From NCBI GenBank assembly GCA_029261295.1, contig JAJDBP010000007.1, positions 248,001-312,000 of the forward strand: a stretch of DNA of 64,000 bases, written 5' to 3'. The first letter of the stretch is position 1. Every line of letters starts with the position of its first letter. This DNA is from Nitrospirales bacterium (GTDB taxonomy: Bacteria > Nitrospirota > Nitrospiria > Nitrospirales > UBA8639). The notes under the pieces are model-generated. The model searched no databases and was not told where the DNA came from. It saw only the letters and a list, made by a program, of their open reading frames with translations. The translations under genes and the position numbers were made by a program. This document shows, piece by piece, positions 39,168-48,553 of this stretch.

Positions 39168-39251
39168 AAGGCATACCCCGAACTTAAGCAGTCCGCAAAT
39201 AGAAGCACAGACTTCGTCTTCTAGCCACATTTCTTCGGGTATACTATTCCT

Positions 39252-40145
39252 ATGCCCTTGAAACAAAAACGACGAACGGCCAAACCCTCCCGCCAGAAAA
39301 AGAAACCCACGTTTCAAATACCCCTCACCATACTCTGGCGTACTGTTCGAAAATGTTGGCATGGGTGTCGAGCATTCTTGAAGGCCGTGTGGGCCTCCCC
39401 GCCACTCGCTCGTGCAATCATCATCCCGATCCTTCTCTTCCTTCTGTGGTTCGGGACGAACTGGCTCTATCACACATTGAATAAACCCAGTGAGATATTC
39501 TTCCCCTTAGACCGTTCACTCAATAAGCACCCGGTCGAAACATGGAAGCAATATGAGCCGCTCTTCCGTGAAAATTCCACAGCAATCATCACACCTGATT
39601 TTTTAGCTGCGCTGGCACAAGTCGAAGGCGCAGGAAACCCCGTTGCACGAACGTATTGGCGCTGGCAACTCAGCTGGAATCCCTTGGAGTGGTACAGCCC
39701 GGCTTCAAGCGCAGTCGGTATGTTTCAGATTACAGAAGGAACATTCGGGGAAGCGAAACGCTATTGTATCCATGATCACAAAGTAGTTGAAGAGGGAGCC
39801 TGGCATGATTGGCAATCATGTTGGTTTAACAACCTCTATACACGTGTCGTGCCGAGTCATGCGATTGAATTAACCTCAGCATATCTTGATCGCCGGGTCA
39901 CCGAATTATTAGGACACAGCCGACTCAAGACAACTACACGGCGGCAAAAGCAAGATCTTGCTGCGGTTATTCATCTCTGTGGCGCCGGGGCCGGGCGGGC
40001 GTATGTAGCCCGTGGACTCAATCTAGCAGCCCATCAGCAATGCGGGGCTCACAATGTCAGCCGCTATTTGAAACGCTTGAACGTGTTAAAACAAGGTTTC
40101 GATAAACCTAGAGATAGGAGCAAAACTATCCGCCAAGCACGCTAG
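39252..40145 (+). CDS. Lytic transglycosylase SLT-domain protein
   Basis: 297 residues. A basic cytosolic N-terminus (KQKRRTAKPSRQKKKP), then a membrane anchor at ~57-75 (IIIPILLFLLWFGTNWLY), then a periplasmic SLT-like domain. The catalytic Glu sits in FLAALAQVEGAGNP (about residue 125), followed by SSAVGMFQITEGTFGEAKRY and, later, HLCGAGAGRAYVARGL. It would cleave peptidoglycan from the inner-membrane side. Not obviously part of a secretion or flagellar operon. The C-terminus is again basic. Confidence 0.85.
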   Translation: MPLKQKRRTAKPSRQKKKPTFQIPLTILWRTVRKCWHGCRAFLKAVWASPPLARAIIIPILLFLLWFGTNWLYHTLNKPSEIFFPLDRSLNKHPVETWKQYEPLFRENSTAIITPDFLAALAQVEGAGNPVARTYWRWQLSWNPLEWYSPASSAVGMFQITEGTFGEAKRYCIHDHKVVEEGAWHDWQSCWFNNLYTRVVPSHAIELTSAYLDRRVTELLGHSRLKTTTRRQKQDLAAVIHLCGAGAGRAYVARGLNLAAHQQCGAHNVSRYLKRLNVLKQGFDKPRDRSKTIRQAR

Positions 40146-40182
40146 ACCACCACGAAAATCTGCATGGCACATTCTGCGGCAT

Positions 40183-40836
40183 CTAGGCATTGGAAATTCG
40201 TGGCTTAATTAAAAAGACGCCATCTCGAATCGTGAGTAGAACAGCAGAAACTCGTGGTTCCGCATGAACGAGGCGATTGAGTTCTTGAATCGCTTCGGTT
40301 TGGGAATCAGGAGCAGGACTTTTCAACACCTCGCCACTCCAGAGAACATTATCAATCAAGATCACTCCGGTTGGTGCAATCAAATCTAACGCCCGCTGAA
40401 AGTACTGCACATAATTAGCTTTATCCGCATCAATAAAAATGAGGTCGAACTGCCCCTTTAATTCTGCCAAAGTTTCCAGCGCTGGCGCCAATCGCAATTG
40501 AATTTTGGAACCATGAGGACTTTCTGCCCAATACTTTTTGGCTAGGGTCGTTGATTCCGGATCAATATCGCAAGTGATGACTTCTCCACTTTCGGGAAGA
40601 CTTTCCGCAAAACACAACGCGCTATAACCGGTGAACGTGCCGATTTCCAATACTCGTTTGGCACCTACTGTCATGGCCATCACTTTCAGAAATGAGCCTT
40701 CCAAAGGCCCTACCACCATTTGTGGTAATTCCATCGTGCGGTAGGTTTCTTCGCGAAGCCGGCGACAAATTTCTGATTCAGAATGGGAATGGGCTTCTGC
40801 ATAGGCTTCCACTTCGGGTAATACCATGGACTTCAT
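40183..40836 (-). CDS. O-methyltransferase (CCoAOMT-like)
   Basis: 217 residues, class I SAM-dependent O-methyltransferase of the catechol/caffeoyl-CoA type. Motif I VLEIGTFTGYSALCFAESLP, acidic motif CDIDPES, metal-site LIFIDADKANYVQYF and ILIDNVLWSGEV are all present. The last gives the Asp-Asp-Asn metal site of this family. AGGAGGATG precedes the ATG closely. The acceptor is unknown. No pathway neighbours help. Confidence 0.93.
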   Translation of the reverse strand: MKSMVLPEVEAYAEAHSHSESEICRRLREETYRTMELPQMVVGPLEGSFLKVMAMTVGAKRVLEIGTFTGYSALCFAESLPESGEVITCDIDPESTTLAKKYWAESPHGSKIQLRLAPALETLAELKGQFDLIFIDADKANYVQYFQRALDLIAPTGVILIDNVLWSGEVLKSPAPDSQTEAIQELNRLVHAEPRVSAVLLTIRDGVFLIKPRISNA

Positions 40837-41241
40837 AAGATCATCCTCCTAAAAAATACTTATCACAAAAAATATAGAAACTCATTTTCCTCTTGAGACC
40901 TCGAGTACGGCAACCATCAACAGAAAAAATATTATAGGGAGAAGCGCACTACAGCGGTCATCAGAAATAATTCGGATTGAGCCACCATAACGAAGGTAGG
41001 GGATGACTACGGAAAAAGACTCTCGCCGTTTCCCCACTACAAGGTAAGCAGGGGAGAATTGCCAATCTCGAAATAACTATCGTACAGTGCACCGGATAAA
41101 AGTCAGAGGCCATAATGACTATAGTCATTGGCTGTTCGAAGAGGGCCATCACCCTCACCCCCAACCCTTTCCCTGAAAGGGCGAGGAGCTCAGAAGCCTA
41201 GCAAATCAAAGTTAACATTCAATGAAAAAAGGAATATCTTA
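40837..41241. repeat. Gap with REP-like hairpin copy C
   Basis: No gene upstream of the M32 start. The inverse of the repeat family is at 41151-41186: ACCCTCACCCCCAACCCTTT, then CCCTGAAAGGG. Reversed, this matches the stem plus GGTTGGGGTGAGGGT tail of copies A and B. Confidence 0.55.
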
Positions 41242-42780
41242 ATGGCTACTTCGGGTTCGCTTGATTCCCTAACATCCAAACTTCGAGAGATTCATCATCT
41301 CAGCGACGCGGCAGCCGTTCTCTCGTGGGATCAAGAAACCTACATGCCATCAGGAAGCGGGGGCATTCGAGCGGAGCAGCTCGCCACTCTTCAAACCCTG
41401 GCCCATAATCAATTTGTGTCACCTGAAATGGAAACACTACTCGGCTCTTTTCTGGATCTCGAGACAGGAACCATTCTTCCCAAACACCAAGCATCCCTTG
41501 ATGGCACCGCTCAAGCTCTCCTTCGTGAAACCTGGCGAGATTTTTCCCGGGCGAAAAAGCTCCCATCTTCCTTTGTGAATGACCTTGAACGAGAATGTTC
41601 CCTCGCTCAACAAGTCTGGGCTGAGGCACGAAAGACCAACGATTTCCAACGGTTTCTCCCTAACTTAGAGCGCCTCGTGAGTTTCAAAAAGAGAGAAGCG
41701 GATTATTTGGGGTTCACCGACTCCCCGTACAATGCCTTATTGGATACCTTTGAACCAGGTTCAACCGTTGCCCAGCTCCGCCCTCTCTTTGCGGAATTGC
41801 GTACCCATCTTATTCGTCTACTTGATCAGATTCGAAACTCAACGGTGCAACCCAATACAAGCCTGCTCACACAATCGTTTGACACATCCAAACAGGTCGA
41901 CTTTGGCCGATTGGTACTCAAGCAAATGGGGTATAATTTTCAACGCGGGCGTTTGGACCTTTCTGCCCATCCCTTTACGACCGCCTTTCATCCCACCGAT
42001 GCACGAGTCACCACACGTGTCTTTGAAAACGATATGCCCTCCTGCCTGTTCAGTTGCATTCACGAGGGCGGACATGGCTTGTACGAACAAGGCTTATCTC
42101 CCAAACATTATGGGACACCATTGGGGGAGGCTATATCCTTAGGGATCCATGAAAGCCAGTCACGTCTGTGGGAAAATAGTGTGGGCCGTTCACAAGCGTT
42201 CTGGAAATATTTTTACCCGAAATTACAGGAAGCCTTCCCAGAACAACTTGGTACGGTACAGGCAGAGGAATTTTATTTGGCAATCAACCAGGTAGCTCCG
42301 TCGTTGATCCGAGTCGAAGCTGATGAACTCACCTACAACCTGCACATCATGGTGCGCTTTGAAATTGAACTGGAAGTCATCGAAGGGCGAGTGTACGTGG
42401 ACGATTTGCCGGAACTCTGGAATGCCAAAATGGAAGAATATTTAGGGATGACTCCAACGAGTGATGCCGAAGGGGTCTTACAAGATGTTCATTGGTCATT
42501 CGGGGCATTTGGATACTTCCCCACCTATACCTTAGGCAACCTCTATGCTGCTATGCTGTTTCACCAAGCCAAGAAAGATGTCGAGAACCTTGAGCAACAA
42601 ATCGGCGAAGGAAATTTTCTACCCTTAAAAAATTGGCTCAATGATCGTGTACACCAATGGGGGCGACAATATTCTGCCAATGAACTCATTCAACGAATCA
42701 CAGGTCAAACTCTCACGCCCCAACCCTTTATTCAAGATCTTGAAGAAAAATTCAGCAACCTGTATCAATTCCCGACCTAA
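41242..42780 (+). CDS. M32 family carboxypeptidase
   Basis: 512 residues from ATG 41242 (AAAAAAGGA 8 nt upstream). A longer frame back to 41128 exists but lacks a ribosome site. Metal-dependent cytosolic carboxypeptidase Taq type. The zinc motif is HEGGHGLYEQGL (HEGGH, residues ~274-278). It is followed by GTPLGEAISLGIHESQSRLW, the conserved M32 block with the third ligand and active-site residues. DDLPELWNAKMEEYLG and YTLGNLYAAMLF near the C-terminus match the family. It removes C-terminal residues broadly except Pro. Length is the usual 500. Confidence 0.96.
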   Translation: MATSGSLDSLTSKLREIHHLSDAAAVLSWDQETYMPSGSGGIRAEQLATLQTLAHNQFVSPEMETLLGSFLDLETGTILPKHQASLDGTAQALLRETWRDFSRAKKLPSSFVNDLERECSLAQQVWAEARKTNDFQRFLPNLERLVSFKKREADYLGFTDSPYNALLDTFEPGSTVAQLRPLFAELRTHLIRLLDQIRNSTVQPNTSLLTQSFDTSKQVDFGRLVLKQMGYNFQRGRLDLSAHPFTTAFHPTDARVTTRVFENDMPSCLFSCIHEGGHGLYEQGLSPKHYGTPLGEAISLGIHESQSRLWENSVGRSQAFWKYFYPKLQEAFPEQLGTVQAEEFYLAINQVAPSLIRVEADELTYNLHIMVRFEIELEVIEGRVYVDDLPELWNAKMEEYLGMTPTSDAEGVLQDVHWSFGAFGYFPTYTLGNLYAAMLFHQAKKDVENLEQQIGEGNFLPLKNWLNDRVHQWGRQYSANELIQRITGQTLTPQPFIQDLEEKFSNLYQFPT

Positions 42781-42965
42781 TCCCTTCCAAACACTCATTC
42801 CAATTCAATGCTTCTAAAGGGCTTTTGCCCTTTTCAGGACAAATCCCTCGACTCCTTGCTGATACATTCTCCTCATCCATAGGCTCCCCAAACTATTTAT
42901 GGAAATTCCTGCCATTAGGCTCGATTCCCTTTATCTCATTCTTTTTTTCTGAAGGAGTTTTTACT

Positions 42966-43274
42966 ATGAATTTCAAATTCAAACCGCTTTCCCAATTGAT
43001 GCTAGCCCTTTGCCTATCTCTAGGATTATTTCTACCTATGACTGGGGCTCTGGCCGGAACCAAAGCGGATTTGAATACCGCGACCATTGAACAACTGGAA
43101 GCCGTGAAAGGGATCGGACACGATACCGCACAAAATATTTTAGACTACAAAAAAGCGAACGGAAATTTTGCAACGATGAATGATTTAGAAACCGTGAATG
43201 GGGTAGGAACCGTCCGATTAAAAGCCTTGAATGAGGCCTTTATGGTGGAAGCTTCAAAGAAGAATCAGAAATAA
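42966..43274 (+). CDS. Secreted helix-hairpin-helix protein (ComEA-like)
   Basis: 102 residues. Signal peptide (LSQLMLALCLSLGLFLPMTG, cut after ALA), then a ComEA-type HhH pair: KADLNTATIEQLEAVKGIG and FATMNDLETVNGVGTVRLK. GAAGGAG 8 nt before the ATG sets the start. Such small periplasmic HhH proteins bind DNA in natural uptake or are of unknown role. No other competence gene is present in the window. A strong hairpin follows. Confidence 0.88.
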   Translation: MNFKFKPLSQLMLALCLSLGLFLPMTGALAGTKADLNTATIEQLEAVKGIGHDTAQNILDYKKANGNFATMNDLETVNGVGTVRLKALNEAFMVEASKKNQK

Positions 43275-43302
43275 ACCGCGAGATTGAAAAAACCCTTCTG
43301 AG

Positions 43303-43339
43303 AACCGTTTCCCTTTTCTTACAGGAAAGGGAAACGGTT
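43303..43339. terminator. Hairpin between convergent genes
   Basis: AACCGTTTCCCTTTTC / GGAAAGGGAAACGGTT, 15-16 bp with a 5-nt loop, between the HhH gene and the Panacea-like gene. On the minus side a T-rich stretch follows at some distance; it can serve both genes. Confidence 0.7.
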
Positions 43340-43379
43340 TAGAGATCAATCCCTCCAAGCATCAGATTATCAGCCCAAT

Positions 43380-43952
43380 TTAATAGCCCATAGCCTTATT
43401 GAGATTTTTGGCCTGTGCTGTGGTCAGAGTCAAAGCTTCGGTTGTCTCGATACGAGAGGGCACCAACATAATGGTATGAAAAGAAATATCACGAATCGGC
43501 AATTTTTCTTCTGGATTATCTGCGGGGCTTAATTCCACGGCCTCGACCGAACTCATAATCTCACTCGTATCTTGAACCCCATAGGTATCGACCACCATGC
43601 GAATGATCTCCATCACTTGCTCATTCACTTCATGGCCTTCCACCACTTTATCGATTAACTCCACTACGGTTTCCGCATCTCCGGTAATATCAAAATTTTG
43701 AATTCGTTCTTTGCGACGCAAAAACAACAAATCATTATCCACATCCTTACTGAAGGCCCCATAGGGAAAACGCACAAATTCCCAATGTAAGCCCTTTAAT
43801 CCTTTCCCAAACATCTGCAACTCTGCCAAAAACAACAACTGTTGGAGCTTCACGTCACTCATGAGCCCCCCAGGATTTTCCATCGCTTCAATCAAATGCA
43901 ACGTATAAATTAAGAACGCACGATCACTAGTGACTTCTACGGGTTTTCGCAT
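43380..43952 (-). CDS. Panacea (DUF4065)-like protein
   Basis: 190 residues. The middle reads SDVKLQQLLFLAELQMFGKG, then HWEFVRFPYGAFSKDVDNDL, which follows the Panacea pattern (K[LM]QKLLY..., ...YGP). In PanAT toxin-antitoxin systems this domain is the neutralising antitoxin. Here neither neighbour is an obvious toxin: a secreted HhH protein and a Fur regulator. It could be an orphan antitoxin or a domain with another role. Divergent from fur. Assignment to the family is moderate. Confidence 0.55.
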   Translation of the reverse strand: MRKPVEVTSDRAFLIYTLHLIEAMENPGGLMSDVKLQQLLFLAELQMFGKGLKGLHWEFVRFPYGAFSKDVDNDLLFLRRKERIQNFDITGDAETVVELIDKVVEGHEVNEQVMEIIRMVVDTYGVQDTSEIMSSVEAVELSPADNPEEKLPIRDISFHTIMLVPSRIETTEALTLTTAQAKNLNKAMGY

Positions 43953-44058
43953 AGAGACTCCACAACGTTTTCTTGGCTTGTGATATTCAAAAAAATGCCT
44001 TGACCAAATGAGGCCCTTGGGGTTTAATAGCCTTTCTCAATTTCCGAGATTTCAGGCC

Positions 44059-44493
44059 ATGTCCAAACCCATCAAAGAACTCGAACTTCTCAAAAATCAT
44101 CTCGCTAAACATAGCCTCAAGCTCACCCGGCAGCGAGAACTCATTCTGACGACATTCCTGAAAATGGAGCATGTCACAGCCGAGCAGTTATATCATATTT
44201 TAGCCAAGAAAGACCCCCATATCGGCCTTGCCACTATATACCGAACCCTCAAGCTTTTCTGCGACACTGGCTTAGCACAAGAACGCCATTTCGGAACCCA
44301 AACGCAATTCGATAACGTGGCTCACAAAGGCCATCACGATCACCTGATTTGTACAGGGTGCGGGAAAATTGTGGAATTTAATAACTGCCAAATCGAAGAC
44401 TTACAAGAGGCTGTAGCCCGAAAAAACGGCTTTACCATCGAAACCCACAAACTCGAACTCTATGGCCTCTGCGCCAATTGTCAGCCTGCCTAA
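44059..44493 (+). CDS. fur: Fur family transcriptional regulator
   Basis: 144 residues from the ATG at 44059; a longer form from 44008 adds 17 residues. DNA-binding winged helix (LTRQRELILTTFLKMEHVTA, GLATIYRTLKLFCDTGLAQE). Metal sites: HHDHLICTGCGKIVEFN with CxxC, then LYGLCANCQPA with the second CxxC. The HHDH motif is the Fur regulatory site. In the presence of Fe2+, Fur represses iron uptake. It is just upstream of fbpABC, with a Fur-box-like site at the fbpA start. Perhaps it is Fur itself; a Zur/PerR member cannot be excluded by eye. Confidence 0.92.
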   Translation: MSKPIKELELLKNHLAKHSLKLTRQRELILTTFLKMEHVTAEQLYHILAKKDPHIGLATIYRTLKLFCDTGLAQERHFGTQTQFDNVAHKGHHDHLICTGCGKIVEFNNCQIEDLQEAVARKNGFTIETHKLELYGLCANCQPA

Positions 44494-44574
44494 GCTTATT
44501 TCAACCTCAGCAGTCGTATTCATTTGTTCGTACAATCTTGCCCCTTGAAGGAAATCCATAGTAAAGTGTACATT

Positions 44575-45630
44575 ATGAAAATGATTATTCAAATCGTTAG
44601 GAATTTCACAATAATACCTTATCTTTCAATACTTTTGGTCATGGGGTTATTGACTCTTGAACCTATTCATCTTCCAAAATCGTCTGCAGCCGAAACCGTG
44701 GTTGTCTATTCCGGTCGCGCCGAGCGATTAATTAAACCCGTTCTTGATCATTTTGAAAAGACGACGGGTACGTCCGTCCAACTCCTCACGGCAGGTAGCA
44801 CTGAATTAGTGAACCGGTTACGTGCGGAAAAAACTCGAACACCTGCTGATGTGTTTATCACGAATGAAGCAGGAGCATTGGAATTGGCCAGAAACCTGAA
44901 CTTACTCCAACCGATTACCCTTCCGGGAATCAAAACAATTATTCCTGAAGCCTTCCGTGCTCCCGATAATAGTTGGATTGGGCTTTCAGGACGGATGTGG
45001 GTCATTGTCTATAACACCAACATGGTAGATCCTTCTCATATCCATTCTCTATTAGATTTAGCGACACCATCCTGGAAAGGGAAATTAGCGATTCCTACAG
45101 CCAATAGCGAGTATCTTCAAGCCGGGGCCTCGATGGTTTTGGCGGCCAAAGGAAAACAAACGTCCAACAACTTTTTACAAGGCATTCGTGATAACGCCGA
45201 CAATGAAGTGTATGGGAAAAATCGTCAGATAGTAGATGCCGTCGCTAAAGGTAAAGTCAGTGTTGGCATTGTGAACCACTATTATATTTTCCGCCATTTG
45301 GCCAAAGACCCCCAAGCCCCCATTGCCCCTCTTATCACTGATCAAGAAGAAGGCGGCATGGGCAGCATCATGAATGTGGCCGGTATTGGCCTCACAGCCC
45401 ATGCGAAACATGTGTCTGCAGCGAACCAATTGATTGAATTTTTAATGTCTCCGACCGGACAAGAAATGTTTGCTCATACCAATAAAGAATATCCGGTGAA
45501 TCCTTCCGTGAAAGCTGATCCTGCAGTACCACCCGCTTCATCCTTTCGGGCTTCAACGATTCCCCTCACTCGGTTAGCCGAACTGCGTGAACCCATCATC
45601 CAAGAGATCCAACGCCTGGGTCTTCGCTAA
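44575..45630 (+). CDS. fbpA: Fe(III) ABC transporter substrate-binding protein
   Basis: 351 residues from ATG 44575. Sec signal (YLSILLVMGLLTLEPIHLPK, then SSAAE). Periplasmic ferric-binding fold: TVVVYSGRAERLIKPVLDHF, ADVFITNEAGAL, GLSGRMWVIVYNTN. The FbpA/FutA iron ligands are present as paired Tyr in NHYYIFRHL (Y236-Y237). It delivers Fe3+ to the FbpB permease. Next in the operon, after a palindromic repeat, comes fbpB. Confidence 0.94.
   Translation: MKMIIQIVRNFTIIPYLSILLVMGLLTLEPIHLPKSSAAETVVVYSGRAERLIKPVLDHFEKTTGTSVQLLTAGSTELVNRLRAEKTRTPADVFITNEAGALELARNLNLLQPITLPGIKTIIPEAFRAPDNSWIGLSGRMWVIVYNTNMVDPSHIHSLLDLATPSWKGKLAIPTANSEYLQAGASMVLAAKGKQTSNNFLQGIRDNADNEVYGKNRQIVDAVAKGKVSVGIVNHYYIFRHLAKDPQAPIAPLITDQEEGGMGSIMNVAGIGLTAHAKHVSAANQLIEFLMSPTGQEMFAHTNKEYPVNPSVKADPAVPPASSFRASTIPLTRLAELREPIIQEIQRLGLR
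44577..44595 (+). promoter_or_regulatory. Fur-box-like site overlapping fbpA start
   Basis: GAAAATGATTATTCAAATC matches the 19-bp Fur consensus GATAATGATAATCATTATC in 13 of 19 places. It begins at the G of the fbpA start codon, an unusual position. Confidence 0.45.
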
Positions 45631-45631
45631 T

Positions 45632-45785
45632 GGGAATGTTGAAAAAAGCCACCAACGGCGTTCCCTGCCTTCGCCGCAGCGGCTTCGCGCAGGCAGGTCG
45701 CATTTGGTCGTGGTCACGTACTGAGCGTACGCTCCGCCCGCCAAAATGGCTGCGGCCTTGCTGGGTGATTTTTTTGACCATTCCC
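45632..45785. repeat. MITE/palindromic repeat between fbpA and fbpB
   Basis: About 154 bp bounded by imperfect inverted repeats: GGGAATGTTGAAAAAAGCCA at left, and the reverse complement of the right end reads GGGAATGGTCAAAAAAATCA. Inside are smaller hairpins (CCTGCC...GGCAGG, CGTAC...GTACG). From memory it resembles a palindromic repeat common in Nitrospira. It lies in the fbpA-fbpB gap and could form an RNA hairpin that tunes expression. Confidence 0.65.
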
Positions 45786-45811
45786 GTAGGCTATTAACAG
45801 GGCGCTCCTAC

Positions 45812-47389
45812 ATGGTTCGCCATATCCAACTGACTCCACTTTCTTTTTTGGGGATTGGCATTGCCACGCTCCTGACGTTTCCTCTGTTGTATGTAGCCTA
45901 TTCAGCTTTCACCGGTGATCTTTCGCAGGCCGGGAACCTCTGGAATACACGACTCCCTGAATTAGTCACTAATACGATTTCCCTGGCAATTGGTGTTTCC
46001 ATCGCCACGCTCACTCTTGGGGTTTCTACGGCATGGCTTATCACGCGCTATCAATTTTGGGGGCGGGCATTTTGGGATTGGGGATTTGTGTTGCCATTGG
46101 CCATTCCTTCTTTTGTGTTGGCCTATGTGTACACGTATTTATTAGACAGGGGCGGACCAGTCGAACAATCCTGGCAATGGCTCGCCGGTGCAGATGTCCA
46201 TCTCCCCTCTCCCTATAGCTTTACTGGGGCTCTTGTGGTCATGACATTGAATACGTTCCCCTATGTGTATCTCTTAGCTCGTGCGGCGTTTCAAAATTTC
46301 AACCTCTCTTTTGAAGAAGCCGCCCAAGCCATGGGTGCCACACGCTGGGAAACATTTTTTCGCGTCTCCCTTCCGCTTATTCGACCCGCCTTAGTGGCCA
46401 GTATGTTTTTGGTGGTCCTTTACGTAGTATCGGATTTCGGAGCCGTCTCCCTTCTGCGATTTCAAACCTTTACCTACGCCATCTATCAACAAATCACTGG
46501 ACGATTTGATTATCAATCTGCGGCCCTGCTGAGCTTACTCTTAGTCACTTTTGCCCTCGTGTTTTTATTTGCCGAACGATGGTTCCGCCAACAAAGTCGG
46601 TTTTACCAGACGTCAGGCCGTGTTCGAACTGCCACGCCAAAACCCTGTTCGATGGGTCAGAACCTGGCGATTACCCTCTCATTCTTGATGATTTTTGTGG
46701 CAGCGTTTGGGCTGCCGGTCTTTTTACTTATTCAATGGACACTCACCGCTTGGACGAATGGGGAAGTGGGCAGCTCTTTTTGGACCTATATTGGAAATAG
46801 TGTCGTTCTTTCAGCTACAGCCGCAACCGCGGCCTTGGCATTGGGCACCCCTCTTGCGTATTTGGCTTCTCGCTTTCCATCCAAACTCCATATCGCCTGT
46901 TTGCAGGGCGCGTATATCGGATATGTCCTTCCTGGACCTGTTGCCGCATTGGCGCTTCTCATGTTGTTTACGGATGTGATTCCATTTCTGTACGGCACCG
47001 TATTCGTCCTGATTTTGGCCTACCTGATCCATTATCTGCCGGCCGGCTTACAAGCGATGGAATCGGCACTCCAACAAGTGAACCCAAACTTGGAAGAAGC
47101 AGCACGCAACCTCGGATCTAAAGGATTTCGAACGTTTTTTCAGATCACCTTTCCCCTCGTTCGAAAAGGGTTTTCGGCTGCCTGGCTCCTCATGTTTCTC
47201 CTCTGCATAAAAGAACTGCCGGCCACATTGCTCTTACGCCCAATAGGATTTGATACGTTGGCGGTGCGCGTTTGGTTGGAAGCCAGCGAAGAGCTGTATC
47301 AGCTTGCCGCCCCTCCAGCCTTGCTCATTGTAATTTTGTCAATTCCAGCCGTCTTCCTCTTATCCAAAAAGAATTGGCAGGCGGGTTAG
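45812..47389 (+). CDS. fbpB: Fe(III) ABC transporter permease
   Basis: About 525 residues from ATG 45812, with 12 expected membrane helices in two permease halves. Two EAA motifs, EEAAQAMGATRWETFFRVSL and EEAARNLGSKGFRTFFQITF, mark the ATPase contacts. Fused FbpB-type ferric permeases have this architecture. The frame extends upstream into the repeat element but lacks a ribosome site there. Confidence 0.93.
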   Translation: MVRHIQLTPLSFLGIGIATLLTFPLLYVAYSAFTGDLSQAGNLWNTRLPELVTNTISLAIGVSIATLTLGVSTAWLITRYQFWGRAFWDWGFVLPLAIPSFVLAYVYTYLLDRGGPVEQSWQWLAGADVHLPSPYSFTGALVVMTLNTFPYVYLLARAAFQNFNLSFEEAAQAMGATRWETFFRVSLPLIRPALVASMFLVVLYVVSDFGAVSLLRFQTFTYAIYQQITGRFDYQSAALLSLLLVTFALVFLFAERWFRQQSRFYQTSGRVRTATPKPCSMGQNLAITLSFLMIFVAAFGLPVFLLIQWTLTAWTNGEVGSSFWTYIGNSVVLSATAATAALALGTPLAYLASRFPSKLHIACLQGAYIGYVLPGPVAALALLMLFTDVIPFLYGTVFVLILAYLIHYLPAGLQAMESALQQVNPNLEEAARNLGSKGFRTFFQITFPLVRKGFSAAWLLMFLLCIKELPATLLLRPIGFDTLAVRVWLEASEELYQLAAPPALLIVILSIPAVFLLSKKNWQAG

Positions 47390-47456
47390 TCCTCAGTACA
47401 ATACACTTTGAAGGGTATGTGAGACCTCTTCTTATTGAAACGCTGCCAAGGGATTC

Positions 47457-48533
47457 ATGTCTTCATCCTCTAACACCTCTTCTCCAACCCCAATGTTGGA
47501 GTTACGAAACATGACTTGCGGATATCAGTCCGATGTCCCAACCGTTCGAAGTCTGACTCTCCACCTTCAGGCAGGAAATATCCTGTGCTTATTAGGACCT
47601 TCAGGATGCGGGAAAACAACGACTCTTCGGGCCATTGCAGGTTTTGAAAAACTTTCCGCTGGAGAAATCCATTTGCAAGGTGAGGTGTTAGCGTCCACCT
47701 CTGTTCACCTTCCTCCTGAACAACGACGAGTCGGGATGATCTTCCAGGAATATGCCTTGTTTCCCCATATGAATGTCGAGAACAACGTGGCGTTTGGGCT
47801 CTATCATTGGAAGGCTTCTGACCGTCAGGCTCGCGTGCAGGCCATGTTGGACTTAGTAGGACTACAGGGACTTGAGCACCGTTTTCCACATGAACTCTCT
47901 GGCGGGCAACAACAACGTGTGGCCATTGCCCGAGCCCTAGCTCCTAAACCCCTCATGCTGTTACTCGATGAACCCTTTAGTAACTTAGACCCGGACATGA
48001 CCATCAAAATGCGGAAGGAATTGTACCGAGTACTTCGGCAAACGCAAACGACGGCCATTTTGGTGACCCACGACCATGAAGAAGCCTTTGCGATGGCCGA
48101 TCAGGTGGCGGTGATGCAAAACGGGGTGCTAGTGCAATGTGATACGCCTGAGACTATTTATCAACAGCCCTCATGTTCGTTTGTGGCAGAATTTATTGGG
48201 CAGGCTAATACCATTCCTGGCATCATTCAAAACGGGAAAATTGAAACAGAAATTGGCACAATTCCCAATCAGTCGGATTTTGAGAGCCAGAGTCGGGTCT
48301 TAGTCATGGTTCGTCCAGATGATATTCAATTTACCCCATCTGAATCGGGCCCTGGTCGGATTGAAAGCCGGCAATTTCAAGGGTCACAAACCCTCTATTC
48401 TATTCGATTGAAATCCGGCCAACTCATTCACTGCTGCATGAAACCAATTCCTGTGTATAATATAGAAACATCTGTCATTGTCCATGTTACGACATCACAT
48501 ACCATTCTTTTTCCACAACCCGCTCTTTCGTAG
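47457..48533 (+). CDS. fbpC: Fe(III) ABC transporter ATP-binding protein
   Basis: 358 residues. ABC ATPase with Walker A CLLGPSGCGKTTTLRAIAGF, signature HELSGGQQQRVAIARALAPK, Walker B LMLLLDEPFSNLD, and H-loop LVTHDHEEAF. The C-terminal TOBE-like domain has VMVRPDDIQFTPSESGPG. It powers FbpAB. Follows fbpB with a 67-bp gap. Confidence 0.95.
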   Translation: MSSSSNTSSPTPMLELRNMTCGYQSDVPTVRSLTLHLQAGNILCLLGPSGCGKTTTLRAIAGFEKLSAGEIHLQGEVLASTSVHLPPEQRRVGMIFQEYALFPHMNVENNVAFGLYHWKASDRQARVQAMLDLVGLQGLEHRFPHELSGGQQQRVAIARALAPKPLMLLLDEPFSNLDPDMTIKMRKELYRVLRQTQTTAILVTHDHEEAFAMADQVAVMQNGVLVQCDTPETIYQQPSCSFVAEFIGQANTIPGIIQNGKIETEIGTIPNQSDFESQSRVLVMVRPDDIQFTPSESGPGRIESRQFQGSQTLYSIRLKSGQLIHCCMKPIPVYNIETSVIVHVTTSHTILFPQPALS

Positions 48534-48553
48534 AGTGAAAGGAGGTTTTCCAC

